This document shows positions 1-6,270 of a DNA stretch of 7,116 nucleotides, piece after piece. Under the pieces are notes generated by a model. It was not told where the DNA came from and did not search any database. It saw only the letters and a list, made by a program, of their open reading frames with translations. The position numbers and the translations under genes were made by a program. How positions within the stretch are numbered: the first letter of the stretch is position 1; every line of letters begins with the position of its first letter. Source of the DNA: Sphingobacteriales bacterium (GTDB lineage: Bacteria > Bacteroidota > Bacteroidia > Chitinophagales > Chitinophagaceae); NCBI GenBank assembly GCA_024640385.1, contig JAHEFC010000200.1, forward strand, positions 1 to 7,116, given 5' to 3'.

Positions 1-2
1 CG

Positions 3-734
3 ATCTACCTTACCAGGGATATCGTTGGCCATGATGATGTTTTCATTGTTCTTGGCGATACCATCTGTGAGTATGATGTGGGCTCATTCATCAACCAGGA
101 AGGATCAGTGCTGGGTGTCAAAAAAGTAGACGACCCCCGCAGTTTTGGCGTGGCAGAAATGGATGAGGAAGGGGTGATCACACGTGTTGTGGAGAAACCA
201 CAGATCCCTAAATCCAACATGGCCCTGGTAGGTTTATACAAGATCACCCAGAGCAAATTACTTTTCGACTGCCTGGAGAACCTGATCCGAGACGGTATCA
301 CCAGCAACGACGAGTACAGTCTTACTGATGCCCTCGAATGCATGATCAAATCGGGTGCAGATTTCAAGTCGGCCAAGGTGCAGAACTGGTTCGACTGCGG
401 GAGAAAAGACACGCTGCTGGAAAGCAATGCCACGCTGCTTAAAAAACTGGGTGGTGTGATCTCTGAAGACCATGTTTTTGAGAACGTGATCATCATACCT
501 CCTGTCAGTATTGCCACCGGCTGCGAGATACGCAATTCCATTATTGGTCCCAATGTGGCGATCGGTGAGAAAACAAATATCAACTACTCTATTGTAAAAG
601 ATTCTATCATTGGCTCTTTCTCTAAACTCTTCGATGTGGTACTCCACGATTCCCTGATCGGCAGTGATACGGAGATAAAGGGTGAAACCCGGACGTTGAA
701 TATCGGGGATAATACGGAGATTGATTTGGGGTAA
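3..734 (+). CDS. Sugar-phosphate nucleotidyltransferase (RmlA-long-like), 5' truncated by window edge
   Basis: Enzymes of this family transfer a nucleotidyl group from an NTP to a sugar 1-phosphate, making NDP-sugars for cell-envelope polysaccharides in the cytoplasm. The reading frame is open from base 3 to the TAA at 732-734, giving 243 codons. The family is usually about 330 residues, so roughly the first 90 residues, including the glycine-rich nucleotide-binding signature, lie outside the window. Visible landmarks are the metal/nucleotide motif LGDT (bases 51-62), FGVAEMDEEG followed by VVEKP (the sugar-binding region), WFDCG (387-401), and a C-terminal run of isoleucine/valine hexapeptide turns such as SIIGPNVAIGE, typical of a left-handed beta-helix. 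The tail ends NIGDNTEIDLG. The motif reads GDT where many relatives have GDN. The sugar and the nucleotide cannot be told from this fragment: thymidylyl-, uridylyl- and guanylyltransferases look alike here. The family call is firm; the substrate is unknown. Confidence 0.88.
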   Translation: MYLTRDIVGHDDVFIVLGDTICEYDVGSFINQEGSVLGVKKVDDPRSFGVAEMDEEGVITRVVEKPQIPKSNMALVGLYKITQSKLLFDCLENLIRDGITSNDEYSLTDALECMIKSGADFKSAKVQNWFDCGRKDTLLESNATLLKKLGGVISEDHVFENVIIIPPVSIATGCEIRNSIIGPNVAIGEKTNINYSIVKDSIIGSFSKLFDVVLHDSLIGSDTEIKGETRTLNIGDNTEIDLG

Positions 735-745
735 ATTGCTGGGTT

Positions 746-817
746 AGGCGAGAGACAAGAGCAAACATTTGCTTCTTATACATTATCCTATAGCCTCCCG
801 CCTCTCACCTCTCGCCT
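746..817. repeat. Imperfect inverted repeat with a CCTCTCR heptamer tandem
   Basis: In the 98-bp gap between the nucleotidyltransferase and the flavoprotein gene, AGGCGAGAG (746-754) is exactly complementary to CTCTCGCCT (809-817). After a 3-nt mismatch the pairing resumes with AGAG (758-761) against CTCT (802-805). The right arm is itself a heptamer tandem: CCTCCCG, CCTCTCA, CCTCTCG, CCT (794-817). A small inner hairpin AGCAAA-CA-TTTGCT sits at 760-773. There is no T-run after the stem, so it is not a classical intrinsic terminator. It may be a dispersed intergenic repeat or a structured leader of the downstream gene. The function is inferred only. Confidence 0.6.
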
Positions 818-832
818 TAAATTGAGTCATCT

Positions 833-1771
833 ATGAATAATAAAATCACCTCCCTATTCGGAATAAAATTCCCCATCATCCAGGCCGGCATGGTATGGGC
901 CAGTGGGTGGCGGCTGGCTTCAGCAGTGAGTAATGCCGGTGGGTTGGGACTCATCGGCAGTGGTAGTATGTATCCCGATGTATTGCGGGAGCATCTTCAA
1001 AGATGCAAACAGGCTACAGATAAGCCATTTGGGGTCAATATCCCATTATTATATGCAGATGTGGAGAAGCACATACAGATCTGCATGGAAGAAGGCGTGA
1101 AGATCATTTTTACCTCAGCAGGAAATCCCAAAACCTGGACCGGCATGCTGAAAAGCAATGGGATCAAAGTGGTACACGTGGTCAGCAGCAGCAGGTTTGC
1201 GAAAAAAGCGGAAGAGGCAGGTTGTGATGCGGTTGTTGCCGAGGGATTTGAAGCCGGTGGGCATAATGGCAGGGAAGAGACTACCAGCTTTGTGCTGATC
1301 CCATTGGTCAGGGAAGCAGTTTCGATACCTGTAATCGCAGCAGGCGGAATAGCTACCGGGCGACAGATGCTGGCAGCTATGGTACTGGGGGCTGATGGAG
1401 TACAGGTTGGAAGCCGCTTTGTTGCTTCGGAAGAAGCTTCCTCGCATATTTCTTTCAAAAATGCGGTGATCCATGCAACAGAAGGAGATACCCACTTGTC
1501 ACTTAAACAGGTAGTGCCGGTGCGGCTAATGAAGAACAGGTTTTATGAATTGGTCCAGGAAGCGGAGAACCGGGGCGCTACAAAGGAAGAATTGATCAGT
1601 TTGCTGGGAAGGGGCAGAGCGAAGAAAGGGATGTTCGAGGGAGATCTGGAAGATGGGGAACTGGAGATAGGGCAGGTGGCAGCTTTGGTGAAGAATATCC
1701 TGCCTGCAGCAGAAATTGTTAAAGAAATATGGAATGAGTACAAGAAGACAAAAGAAGATATATTTTTATAA
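833..1771 (+). CDS. FMN-dependent nitronate monooxygenase / FabK-type enoyl-ACP reductase family protein
   Basis: This is a complete 312-residue TIM-barrel flavoprotein. The family uses FMN, either to oxidise alkyl nitronates (nitronate monooxygenase) or to reduce enoyl-ACP in fatty-acid elongation (FabK). Motifs in order are: KFPIIQAGM (13-20 region), SNAGGLGLIGSGS (33-45, loop near the FMN), KPFGVNIPLL (64-73), AEGFEAGGHNG (136-146) with the conserved active-site histidine H144, PVIAAGGIATGRQ (166-178, phosphate binding) and LGADGVQVGSRFV (185-197). The length and the order of these blocks match both NMO class and FabK (about 310-325 residues), and by eye the layout follows FabK closely. 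No fatty-acid genes are nearby to settle the choice. The ATG at 833 puts the first beta-strand motif at the usual distance from the N-terminus. The next gene starts 13 bp after its stop, suggesting one transcript. Family certain, exact reaction not. Confidence 0.9.
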   Translation: MNNKITSLFGIKFPIIQAGMVWASGWRLASAVSNAGGLGLIGSGSMYPDVLREHLQRCKQATDKPFGVNIPLLYADVEKHIQICMEEGVKIIFTSAGNPKTWTGMLKSNGIKVVHVVSSSRFAKKAEEAGCDAVVAEGFEAGGHNGREETTSFVLIPLVREAVSIPVIAAGGIATGRQMLAAMVLGADGVQVGSRFVASEEASSHISFKNAVIHATEGDTHLSLKQVVPVRLMKNRFYELVQEAENRGATKEELISLLGRGRAKKGMFEGDLEDGELEIGQVAALVKNILPAAEIVKEIWNEYKKTKEDIFL

Positions 1772-1784
1772 TACAAACTGACTT

Positions 1785-2168
1785 ATGCGATCCTTCAAAC
1801 TCCTGGTCACCTGCATGTTGCTTAGCAGCGCATCGCAATTGCAAGCAGAAAATAAAGTATCCACAGAAATGGTATTTGGAAAAATTTTTTCTGATGAAAC
1901 CAGTAAGCCCCTGAAAGATGTTACCATCACCGCTGTGCTTCTGAATAAAAAAGAGAAGTATACTATTTCCGATGCCGATGGTGAATTCGGACTCTCTGAG
2001 CTTAAGCCGGGCGTTTATAAGATCATCTTCGAGAAAGACGGGTATAGGAAAATTGTGAAGGATAAGATCACTGTCAAGGCAAACTCACAAATTGAACTGA
2101 ATATTGAAATGGAGCAGAACATGTATTTCGATCTGGCTCCCTCACCGCTGCATTTCTTTCAAACCTAA
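1785..2168 (+). CDS. Small exported protein with carboxypeptidase-regulatory-like (transthyretin-like) domain
   Basis: The product is 127 residues. Residues 1-21 look like a signal peptide: basic start MRSFK, a hydrophobic core LLVTCMLLSS and a probable cleavage near QLQA-EN. Residues about 29-109 form one CarboxypepD_reg-like beta-sandwich, recognised by VFGKIFSDETSKPLKDVTI, the TISDADGEFGLSELKPG turn and YKIIFEKDGYRKIV. In Bacteroidota this domain usually sits at the front of TonB-dependent receptors or other outer-membrane proteins, but here it is alone. A short aromatic tail, MYFDLAPSPLHFFQT, follows it. No catalytic residues are visible, so an enzymatic role is unlikely; a periplasmic or surface structural role is inference. 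Cys10 is inside the hydrophobic core and preceded by Thr, so a lipoprotein anchor is not supported. The gene follows the flavoprotein gene by 13 bp and is closed by the terminator at 2193-2224. Confidence 0.82.
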   Translation: MRSFKLLVTCMLLSSASQLQAENKVSTEMVFGKIFSDETSKPLKDVTITAVLLNKKEKYTISDADGEFGLSELKPGVYKIIFEKDGYRKIVKDKITVKANSQIELNIEMEQNMYFDLAPSPLHFFQT

Positions 2169-2192
2169 GCTGGTTGAAAATATGCAATAATG

Positions 2193-2230
2193 AAAATGTG
2201 CGAATGAAAACATTCGCACATTTTTTTATT
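2193..2230 (+). terminator. Strong intrinsic terminator, possibly bidirectional
   Basis: A perfect 14-bp stem (2193-2206 with 2211-2224) closes an AAAA loop; the 3' arm runs into a T-run (2221-2227). It begins 24 bp after the stop of the small exported protein and should end the + strand unit. Read on the - strand, the same stem is preceded by an A-run and followed by TTTTCATTATT, so it may also stop transcripts coming from the permease gene. Confidence 0.9.
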
Positions 2231-2237
2231 ACATTCC

Positions 2238-2264
2238 CACATTTATCACATTCATCACATTCAG
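2238..2264. repeat. Three tandem copies of a 9-nt unit (CACATTCAT)
   Basis: CACATTTAT (2238-2246), CACATTCAT (2247-2255) and CACATTCAG (2256-2264) stand head to tail between the terminator and the long inverted repeat. The last copy overlaps the left arm of that repeat by 5 nt. The terminator arm just upstream ends with a similar CACATTT. Slippage is the simplest origin; no function can be seen. Confidence 0.7.
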
Positions 2265-2337
2265 GAAGTAACTTATGCTTTAGTACCTCCAAGGTACTTG
2301 TACCTTGGAGGTACTAAAGCATAAGTTACTTCCTGAA
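2260..2337. repeat. Perfect 38-bp inverted repeat with 2-nt spacer, covering the permease stop codon
   Basis: Bases 2260-2297 are the exact reverse complement of 2300-2337, with only TT (2298-2299) between them. The right arm includes the last three sense codons (Phe-Arg-Lys) and the TAA stop of the permease gene read on the - strand; the left arm is intergenic. Both arms also contain shorter palindromes built from GTACCT/AGGTAC, which occurs four times (2283-2288, 2292-2297, 2300-2305, 2309-2314). RNA from either strand would fold into a very stable hairpin. No T-run follows directly on the - strand, so by itself it is not a textbook terminator. It may protect or process the 3' end of the ABC transporter mRNA. 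Confidence 0.9.
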
Positions 2338-3651
2338 CGCCCATTTGGCCATCTCTTTCCAGCTTGCCTTTTTGCCATACATCAGTATCCCTGTTCTGTA
2401 TACCTTGCCGGCGAACCAGGTAGTGACCAGGAATCCCCCGATCAAACTGATCATGGACAGGCCAAGTTGCCAGTATGGCACGGTCTGAGGCACCCCGAAC
2501 GGAATCCGGCCCATCATCACAATGGGAGAAGTGAACGGAATGATGCTGGCCCATACAGCCACAGGGCTGTTGGGATTCTGCAGGCTGCTGGTGAGTATGA
2601 TGAAACCAAAAATGATAGGCATGGTAATGGGCAGCATGAGTGATTGGGCTTCCTGGGGATCTTCATTGATCACGCTTCCAATTGCCGCGAACAATGCTGC
2701 GTAAAAAAGATATCCGCCAAGGAAATAGAACAGGAAGCAGAAAATGATCAGCCCCCAGTTCACACCTTCAATTAAGGTGGTTTTTGCTTCCATGATCTTT
2801 AATGCCATGGTATTATTGGCCCCGCCCGGTATACCCTGTTGGGATTGTTGCGCATCCTGAATCTGCTGCATGGTTTCGGCCGGCAGGAAGAACTGCAGGG
2901 ACGACATCAGCGCAAATATCAGGATGATCCAGAGCAGGAACTGGGTAAGTCCAACACCCGCAATACCAATGATCTTTCCCATCATCAGTTCAAAAGGCTT
3001 GCAGGAGGATACGATTACTTCGGCTATGCGGTTCATTTTTTCCTCCGCAACACCTCTCATCACCATGGCTCCGAAAATGAACATCGTGATATAAATGAGT
3101 ATACCGCTACCGAAACCTACACCGTAGGCAAGCCCTGCATTGGCCTGCCTGGATTCGCCGTTCTTTTCTTTTACAATATTATTCAGCTCAACTGCATTAT
3201 CACTGGCTTTGCTGATCGAGTCCAGCGTTGTTTTTTCTATTCCCCGCTGCTCCAGCATATTGTTCTCGATCGCCTTGTTGAGCTGCCTTTCGATATAGCC
3301 TTTGGAGTCCAGCCCGAATTGTTTGTTAGATCTCAGTTCATACTTGTTGGAACCAACCGCAGGCAGATATAATATTCCATCGTACCCCTTGGCTTCATAA
3401 TTGGTGCTGTCTGCCACCGCATTGAAATCAAAGATCACAGAAGATGAATCGCTTTTCATGTTGCTCCTGAAATAACCCGGATCATTCACTACAGCCACTT
3501 TTCTTTTCTCCCTGGATTTTATGGCGAAGAAGGTGGATCCTACAATGAAAAGGATCATCACGATAGGAAGCATGAAAGTGGAAAGTATGAATGTCTTGTT
3601 CTTTACCCTTGTCAGGTATTCACGTTGTATGATCAGTCCTATTTTATTCAT
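2326..3651 (-). CDS. ABC-2 family transporter permease, NatB-like
   Basis: A complete 441-residue membrane protein, partner of the ATPase encoded just upstream. Residues 1-20 are a cytoplasmic start (MNKIGLIIQREYLTRVKNKT), the usual opening of NatB-type permeases. A first membrane segment spans about 22-44. A long hydrophilic part outside the membrane follows, about 45-172. Further hydrophobic segments lie near 174-199, 226-255, 297-325, 336-358, 365-384 and 396-415. The cytoplasmic loop after segment 2 carries the family signature EEKMNRIAEVIVSSCKPFE (203-221). A Gln/Gly-rich stretch (262-280) lies in the next external loop. NatA/NatB homologues export sodium or other small compounds; the substrate here cannot be read from sequence. 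The start is 9 bp after the ATPase stop, so the two genes are surely co-transcribed. The last codons lie in the 38-bp inverted repeat. Confidence 0.9.
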   Translation of the reverse strand: MNKIGLIIQREYLTRVKNKTFILSTFMLPIVMILFIVGSTFFAIKSREKRKVAVVNDPGYFRSNMKSDSSSVIFDFNAVADSTNYEAKGYDGILYLPAVGSNKYELRSNKQFGLDSKGYIERQLNKAIENNMLEQRGIEKTTLDSISKASDNAVELNNIVKEKNGESRQANAGLAYGVGFGSGILIYITMFIFGAMVMRGVAEEKMNRIAEVIVSSCKPFELMMGKIIGIAGVGLTQFLLWIILIFALMSSLQFFLPAETMQQIQDAQQSQQGIPGGANNTMALKIMEAKTTLIEGVNWGLIIFCFLFYFLGGYLFYAALFAAIGSVINEDPQEAQSLMLPITMPIIFGFIILTSSLQNPNSPVAVWASIIPFTSPIVMMGRIPFGVPQTVPYWQLGLSMISLIGGFLVTTWFAGKVYRTGILMYGKKASWKEMAKWAFRK

Positions 3652-3660
3652 GACGAATTC

Positions 3661-4602
3661 TTAAGCATTAATGGTTTCAAATTGCCTGGCCCTGGGTGTG
3701 GCTTCTACCAGCCTGATGAATATATCGTTCAGGGATGGAAGCATCTCATTAAAGGAATGGATATGAAGTCCCTTGGTAATGAAGAACTGAAGGATATCAT
3801 TAGTAGAGAAATCCTCATTTTTTTTGATCACCAGCTCGTGATCGTTCTTGCTGATCACCTGGAACAAATGAATGGCCGTATGTTCAGGAAGAAGCTGGTC
3901 TTCAAATTCTATCCGGAAAAGATTTTCTTTAAAGTCATTCTTCACCTGTTTCACTGAGCCATCCAGGATCTTTTTACCCTTGTTCAGCAGAATGATATGG
4001 TTGCAGATCTCTTCCACCTGTTCCATCCTGTGGGTGCTGAATATAATGGTATGTCCCTGTTTTGACATCCTGAAGATCTCGTCTTTGATCAGGTTGGCAT
4101 TTACGGGGTCAAGTCCGCTGAATGGTTCATCCAGGATGATAAGGTCCGGTTCGTGCAGTACCGTGGTGACAAATTGCAGTTTCTGGCTCATGCCCTTGCT
4201 CAGGTCTTCCACTTTTTTATCCCACCAGCTTTGCATTTCGAATTTGACGAACCACTCCTTGATCTTTTCCCGGGCTTCCTGCCTGCTCAGGCCTTTGAGC
4301 TGGGCCAGGTAGATGGCTTGTTCGCCGATCTTCATCTTCTTATATAATCCTCTTTCTTCGGGCATGTACCCGATGGAGCCAATGTCGTTTTCAGGACTGA
4401 ATTTCTTGCCATTCAGCATGATCTCTCCCTCATCGGGATAGAAAATTCCTGTGATCATCCTGAGTAAGGTTGTTTTACCTGCCCCGTTGGGTCCCAACAG
4501 TCCAAATATGGATCCTTTGGCAATAGAGAAGCTTACGTCGTCAACAGCTTTTTGGGTGGCAAAGTATTTCTTCAGGTTTTTTACCTCCAATATGTTTTGC
4601 AT
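3661..4602 (-). CDS. ABC transporter ATP-binding protein, NatA-like with C-terminal DUF4162-type extension
   Basis: This 313-residue cytoplasmic ATPase drives the permease encoded 9 bp downstream. All nucleotide-binding motifs are intact: Walker A GPNGAGKT (37-44), the Q-loop region IGYMPEERGLY (77-87), signature LSKGM (134-138), Walker B LIILDEP (154-160), D-loop SGLD (162-165) and the switch histidine in STHR (H191). The Q-loop has Pro-Glu-Glu in place of the usual Gln; this PEERGLY version is, as I recall, shared by a NatA-like subfamily and is not a defect. Residues about 215-300 form the extension (DUF4162-like) typical of NatA-type ATPases. The ATG at 4602 sets the first strand MQNILEVKNLKKYF in register with the family; an AAAGGA lies only 2 nt before it, too close to act as a normal ribosome binding site. 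The substrate is unknown. Confidence 0.93.
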   Translation of the reverse strand: MQNILEVKNLKKYFATQKAVDDVSFSIAKGSIFGLLGPNGAGKTTLLRMITGIFYPDEGEIMLNGKKFSPENDIGSIGYMPEERGLYKKMKIGEQAIYLAQLKGLSRQEAREKIKEWFVKFEMQSWWDKKVEDLSKGMSQKLQFVTTVLHEPDLIILDEPFSGLDPVNANLIKDEIFRMSKQGHTIIFSTHRMEQVEEICNHIILLNKGKKILDGSVKQVKNDFKENLFRIEFEDQLLPEHTAIHLFQVISKNDHELVIKKNEDFSTNDILQFFITKGLHIHSFNEMLPSLNDIFIRLVEATPRARQFETINA

Positions 4603-4650
4603 AATCCTTTAGTTGCTTGAAATTAGTTTATGTTACCTGGCACCGGAAAA

Positions 4651-6240
4651 TTATTTATATAGATGGGCTATGGTGGTGGCCAGTTTTTCACCATCCATGG
4701 CGGCGCTGACAATTCCCCCTGCATAACCTGCTCCCTCGCCACAGGGATAGAGATTGCTGATCTGCGGATGATGGAACGCTTCTGTACGGGGTATCCTGAC
4801 CGGTGAAGAGGTCCGGCTTTCTGTGGCCACTACTACTGCCTCGTTGGTAAGGTATCCTTTCATCTTTTTACCGAAAGCAACAAAGCCTCCGCGAAGTCTT
4901 TCGTGGATGAACGGCGGTAATACATAGTCGAGATCATGGCTTTTTATGCCAGGTAGGTAGGAGCAGCCGGGCAAACTGGTGGAGTGGCGTTTGGCAGTGA
5001 AATCTGCCATGCGCTGGGCCGGGGCTACAAATTTGCCGCCACCGCCCTGGAAAGCCCGCTCTTCCACAGCCTGTTGGAACCTCATCAGTGCCAACGGGTC
5101 TGTAGCTTCTGTATGCAGGGAAGGGAAGAACTTTTTTGTAGAATTCAATAGAAGATCTTTTGTGGTCACTTCCACCACCATTCCTGAATTTGCATATTCA
5201 TTGTCCCTTTTCGATGGACTCCAGCCATTGACCACCAGTTCTCCTGGGGAGGTGGAGGCGGGTGCAATGATACCGCCGGGGCACATGCAAAATGAGAACA
5301 CACCTTTTTCGTGGACCTGTTCTACCATGCTGTACGAAGCAGGCGGGAGAAATGGATCACGGATCTCACAATGATATTGCATGCTGTCGATCAGTTTCTG
5401 CGGATGTTCTATCCTTACCCCCAGTGCGAAGGGCTTGGATTCAATAAGAATTTTTTTCCGTTGCAGTAATTCAAAGATATCACGTGCGGAATGACCTGTA
5501 GCCAGCAGAAAAGCTTCGGCTTCAAAACCGTTTCCATTGGAGGTTATAGCTGCTGCTATCCTGTTGTCTCTGATATCAAAGTCGGTCAGTTTTTCTTCAA
5601 AATGCACTTCGCCGCCGCAATCAATGATATGTTCCCTGATGGCCGTAATGATCCGGGGGAGTTTATTTGTGCCGATATGCGGATGGGCTTCATAGATGAT
5701 GTTCTCATCTGCGCCGAATTTTACCAATAGCTGCAGTACTTTACTGATATTGCCTCTTTTGGTACTCCGGGTATAGAGCTTACCATCGCTGTAGGTACCT
5801 GCACCGCCTTCCCCGAAACAATAATTACTGTCAGGGTTGATCACTCCCTGTTTATTCAAAATGGCAAGGTCCCGGCGGCGGTCCCTGACATTTTTGCCTC
5901 TTTCCAGGATCACCGGTTTGACACCGAGTTGGAGGAGTTCGAGCGCAGCGAAAAGTCCTGCCGGCCCGGCACCAATGATCACTACTTTTTTTGCGGACGA
6001 TCTTACGTTGTGAAAATGAAATGGAATATGCGGGCGCTCAATGAATGGCTCATTGAGTGTGGCCATTACAGTCATATTTACCCAGACCTGCCTGCTCCGG
6101 GCGTCGATGGATCTTTTTACTGTATAAAAACCCGTGATACTGGAAGGGTCAATGCCCTCCACTGCAGCGATATGGTCTATAATCGTTTCATAACCAGAGG
6201 CTTCTGCAGGTTTTAGCCTGATCGCGTATTGTTTCTGCAT
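4651..6240 (-). CDS. FAD-dependent dehydrogenase of the COG2509 type (NAD(P)/FAD-dependent oxidoreductase)
   Basis: A complete 529-residue soluble flavoprotein. Residues 1-80 form an N-terminal domain seen in this family before the Rossmann fold. The FAD-binding beta-alpha-beta motif is VVIIGAGPAG (86-95), with the acidic ribose-binding E113 in VILERGK. The family block NYCFGEGGAGTYSDGKL follows (139-155), then LLATGHSARD (245-254), the cysteine-containing FSFCMCPGG (315-323) and the C-terminal flavin contact YPCGEGAGYAGGIVSAAMDG (498-517). The family occurs widely in bacteria, but to my knowledge its physiological substrate is mostly unsettled. No transmembrane segment or signal peptide is visible, so it is cytoplasmic. 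Its start lies 30 bp after the DUF3127 stop and the ATPase gene begins 48 bp downstream, so it may share a transcript with either. The family call is strong; the reaction is not assigned. Confidence 0.9.
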   Translation of the reverse strand: MQKQYAIRLKPAEASGYETIIDHIAAVEGIDPSSITGFYTVKRSIDARSRQVWVNMTVMATLNEPFIERPHIPFHFHNVRSSAKKVVIIGAGPAGLFAALELLQLGVKPVILERGKNVRDRRRDLAILNKQGVINPDSNYCFGEGGAGTYSDGKLYTRSTKRGNISKVLQLLVKFGADENIIYEAHPHIGTNKLPRIITAIREHIIDCGGEVHFEEKLTDFDIRDNRIAAAITSNGNGFEAEAFLLATGHSARDIFELLQRKKILIESKPFALGVRIEHPQKLIDSMQYHCEIRDPFLPPASYSMVEQVHEKGVFSFCMCPGGIIAPASTSPGELVVNGWSPSKRDNEYANSGMVVEVTTKDLLLNSTKKFFPSLHTEATDPLALMRFQQAVEERAFQGGGGKFVAPAQRMADFTAKRHSTSLPGCSYLPGIKSHDLDYVLPPFIHERLRGGFVAFGKKMKGYLTNEAVVVATESRTSSPVRIPRTEAFHHPQISNLYPCGEGAGYAGGIVSAAMDGEKLATTIAHLYK

Positions 6241-6270
6241 GTCAGGTATTTATCCTGAAAACAAAATGTT

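Noticed and set aside
77..80. ATG at 78 as the true start of the first gene
   Set aside because: The frame is open back to base 3 and encodes the family motif LGDT before this codon, so the gene simply begins outside the window. The codon at 78 is GTG within the conserved domain.
5..583. 192-codon open frame on the - strand
   Set aside because: It is antisense to the nucleotidyltransferase, rich in Ser/Thr/Pro as expected for a shadow, and has no recognisable motif.
997..1495. Two overlapping - strand frames inside the flavoprotein gene
   Set aside because: Antisense shadows of a well-conserved gene, with no family features and no promoter.
1793..1814. Possible lipobox around Cys10 of the small exported protein
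   Set aside because: Thr precedes the Cys and it lies in the middle of the hydrophobic core, so an ordinary signal peptide with cleavage near residue 21 fits better.
2305..2643. Open frame on the + strand starting MEVLKHKLLPE, matched by the same start on the - strand at 2292-2074
   Set aside because: Both exist because the 38-bp palindrome reads the same on both strands. The frames then run antisense to the permease and exported-protein genes and look like no protein.
2839..3372. 177-codon + strand frame inside the permease gene
   Set aside because: Antisense to a clear membrane protein; composition (His/Arg/Gln-rich) is typical of a complementary-strand shadow.
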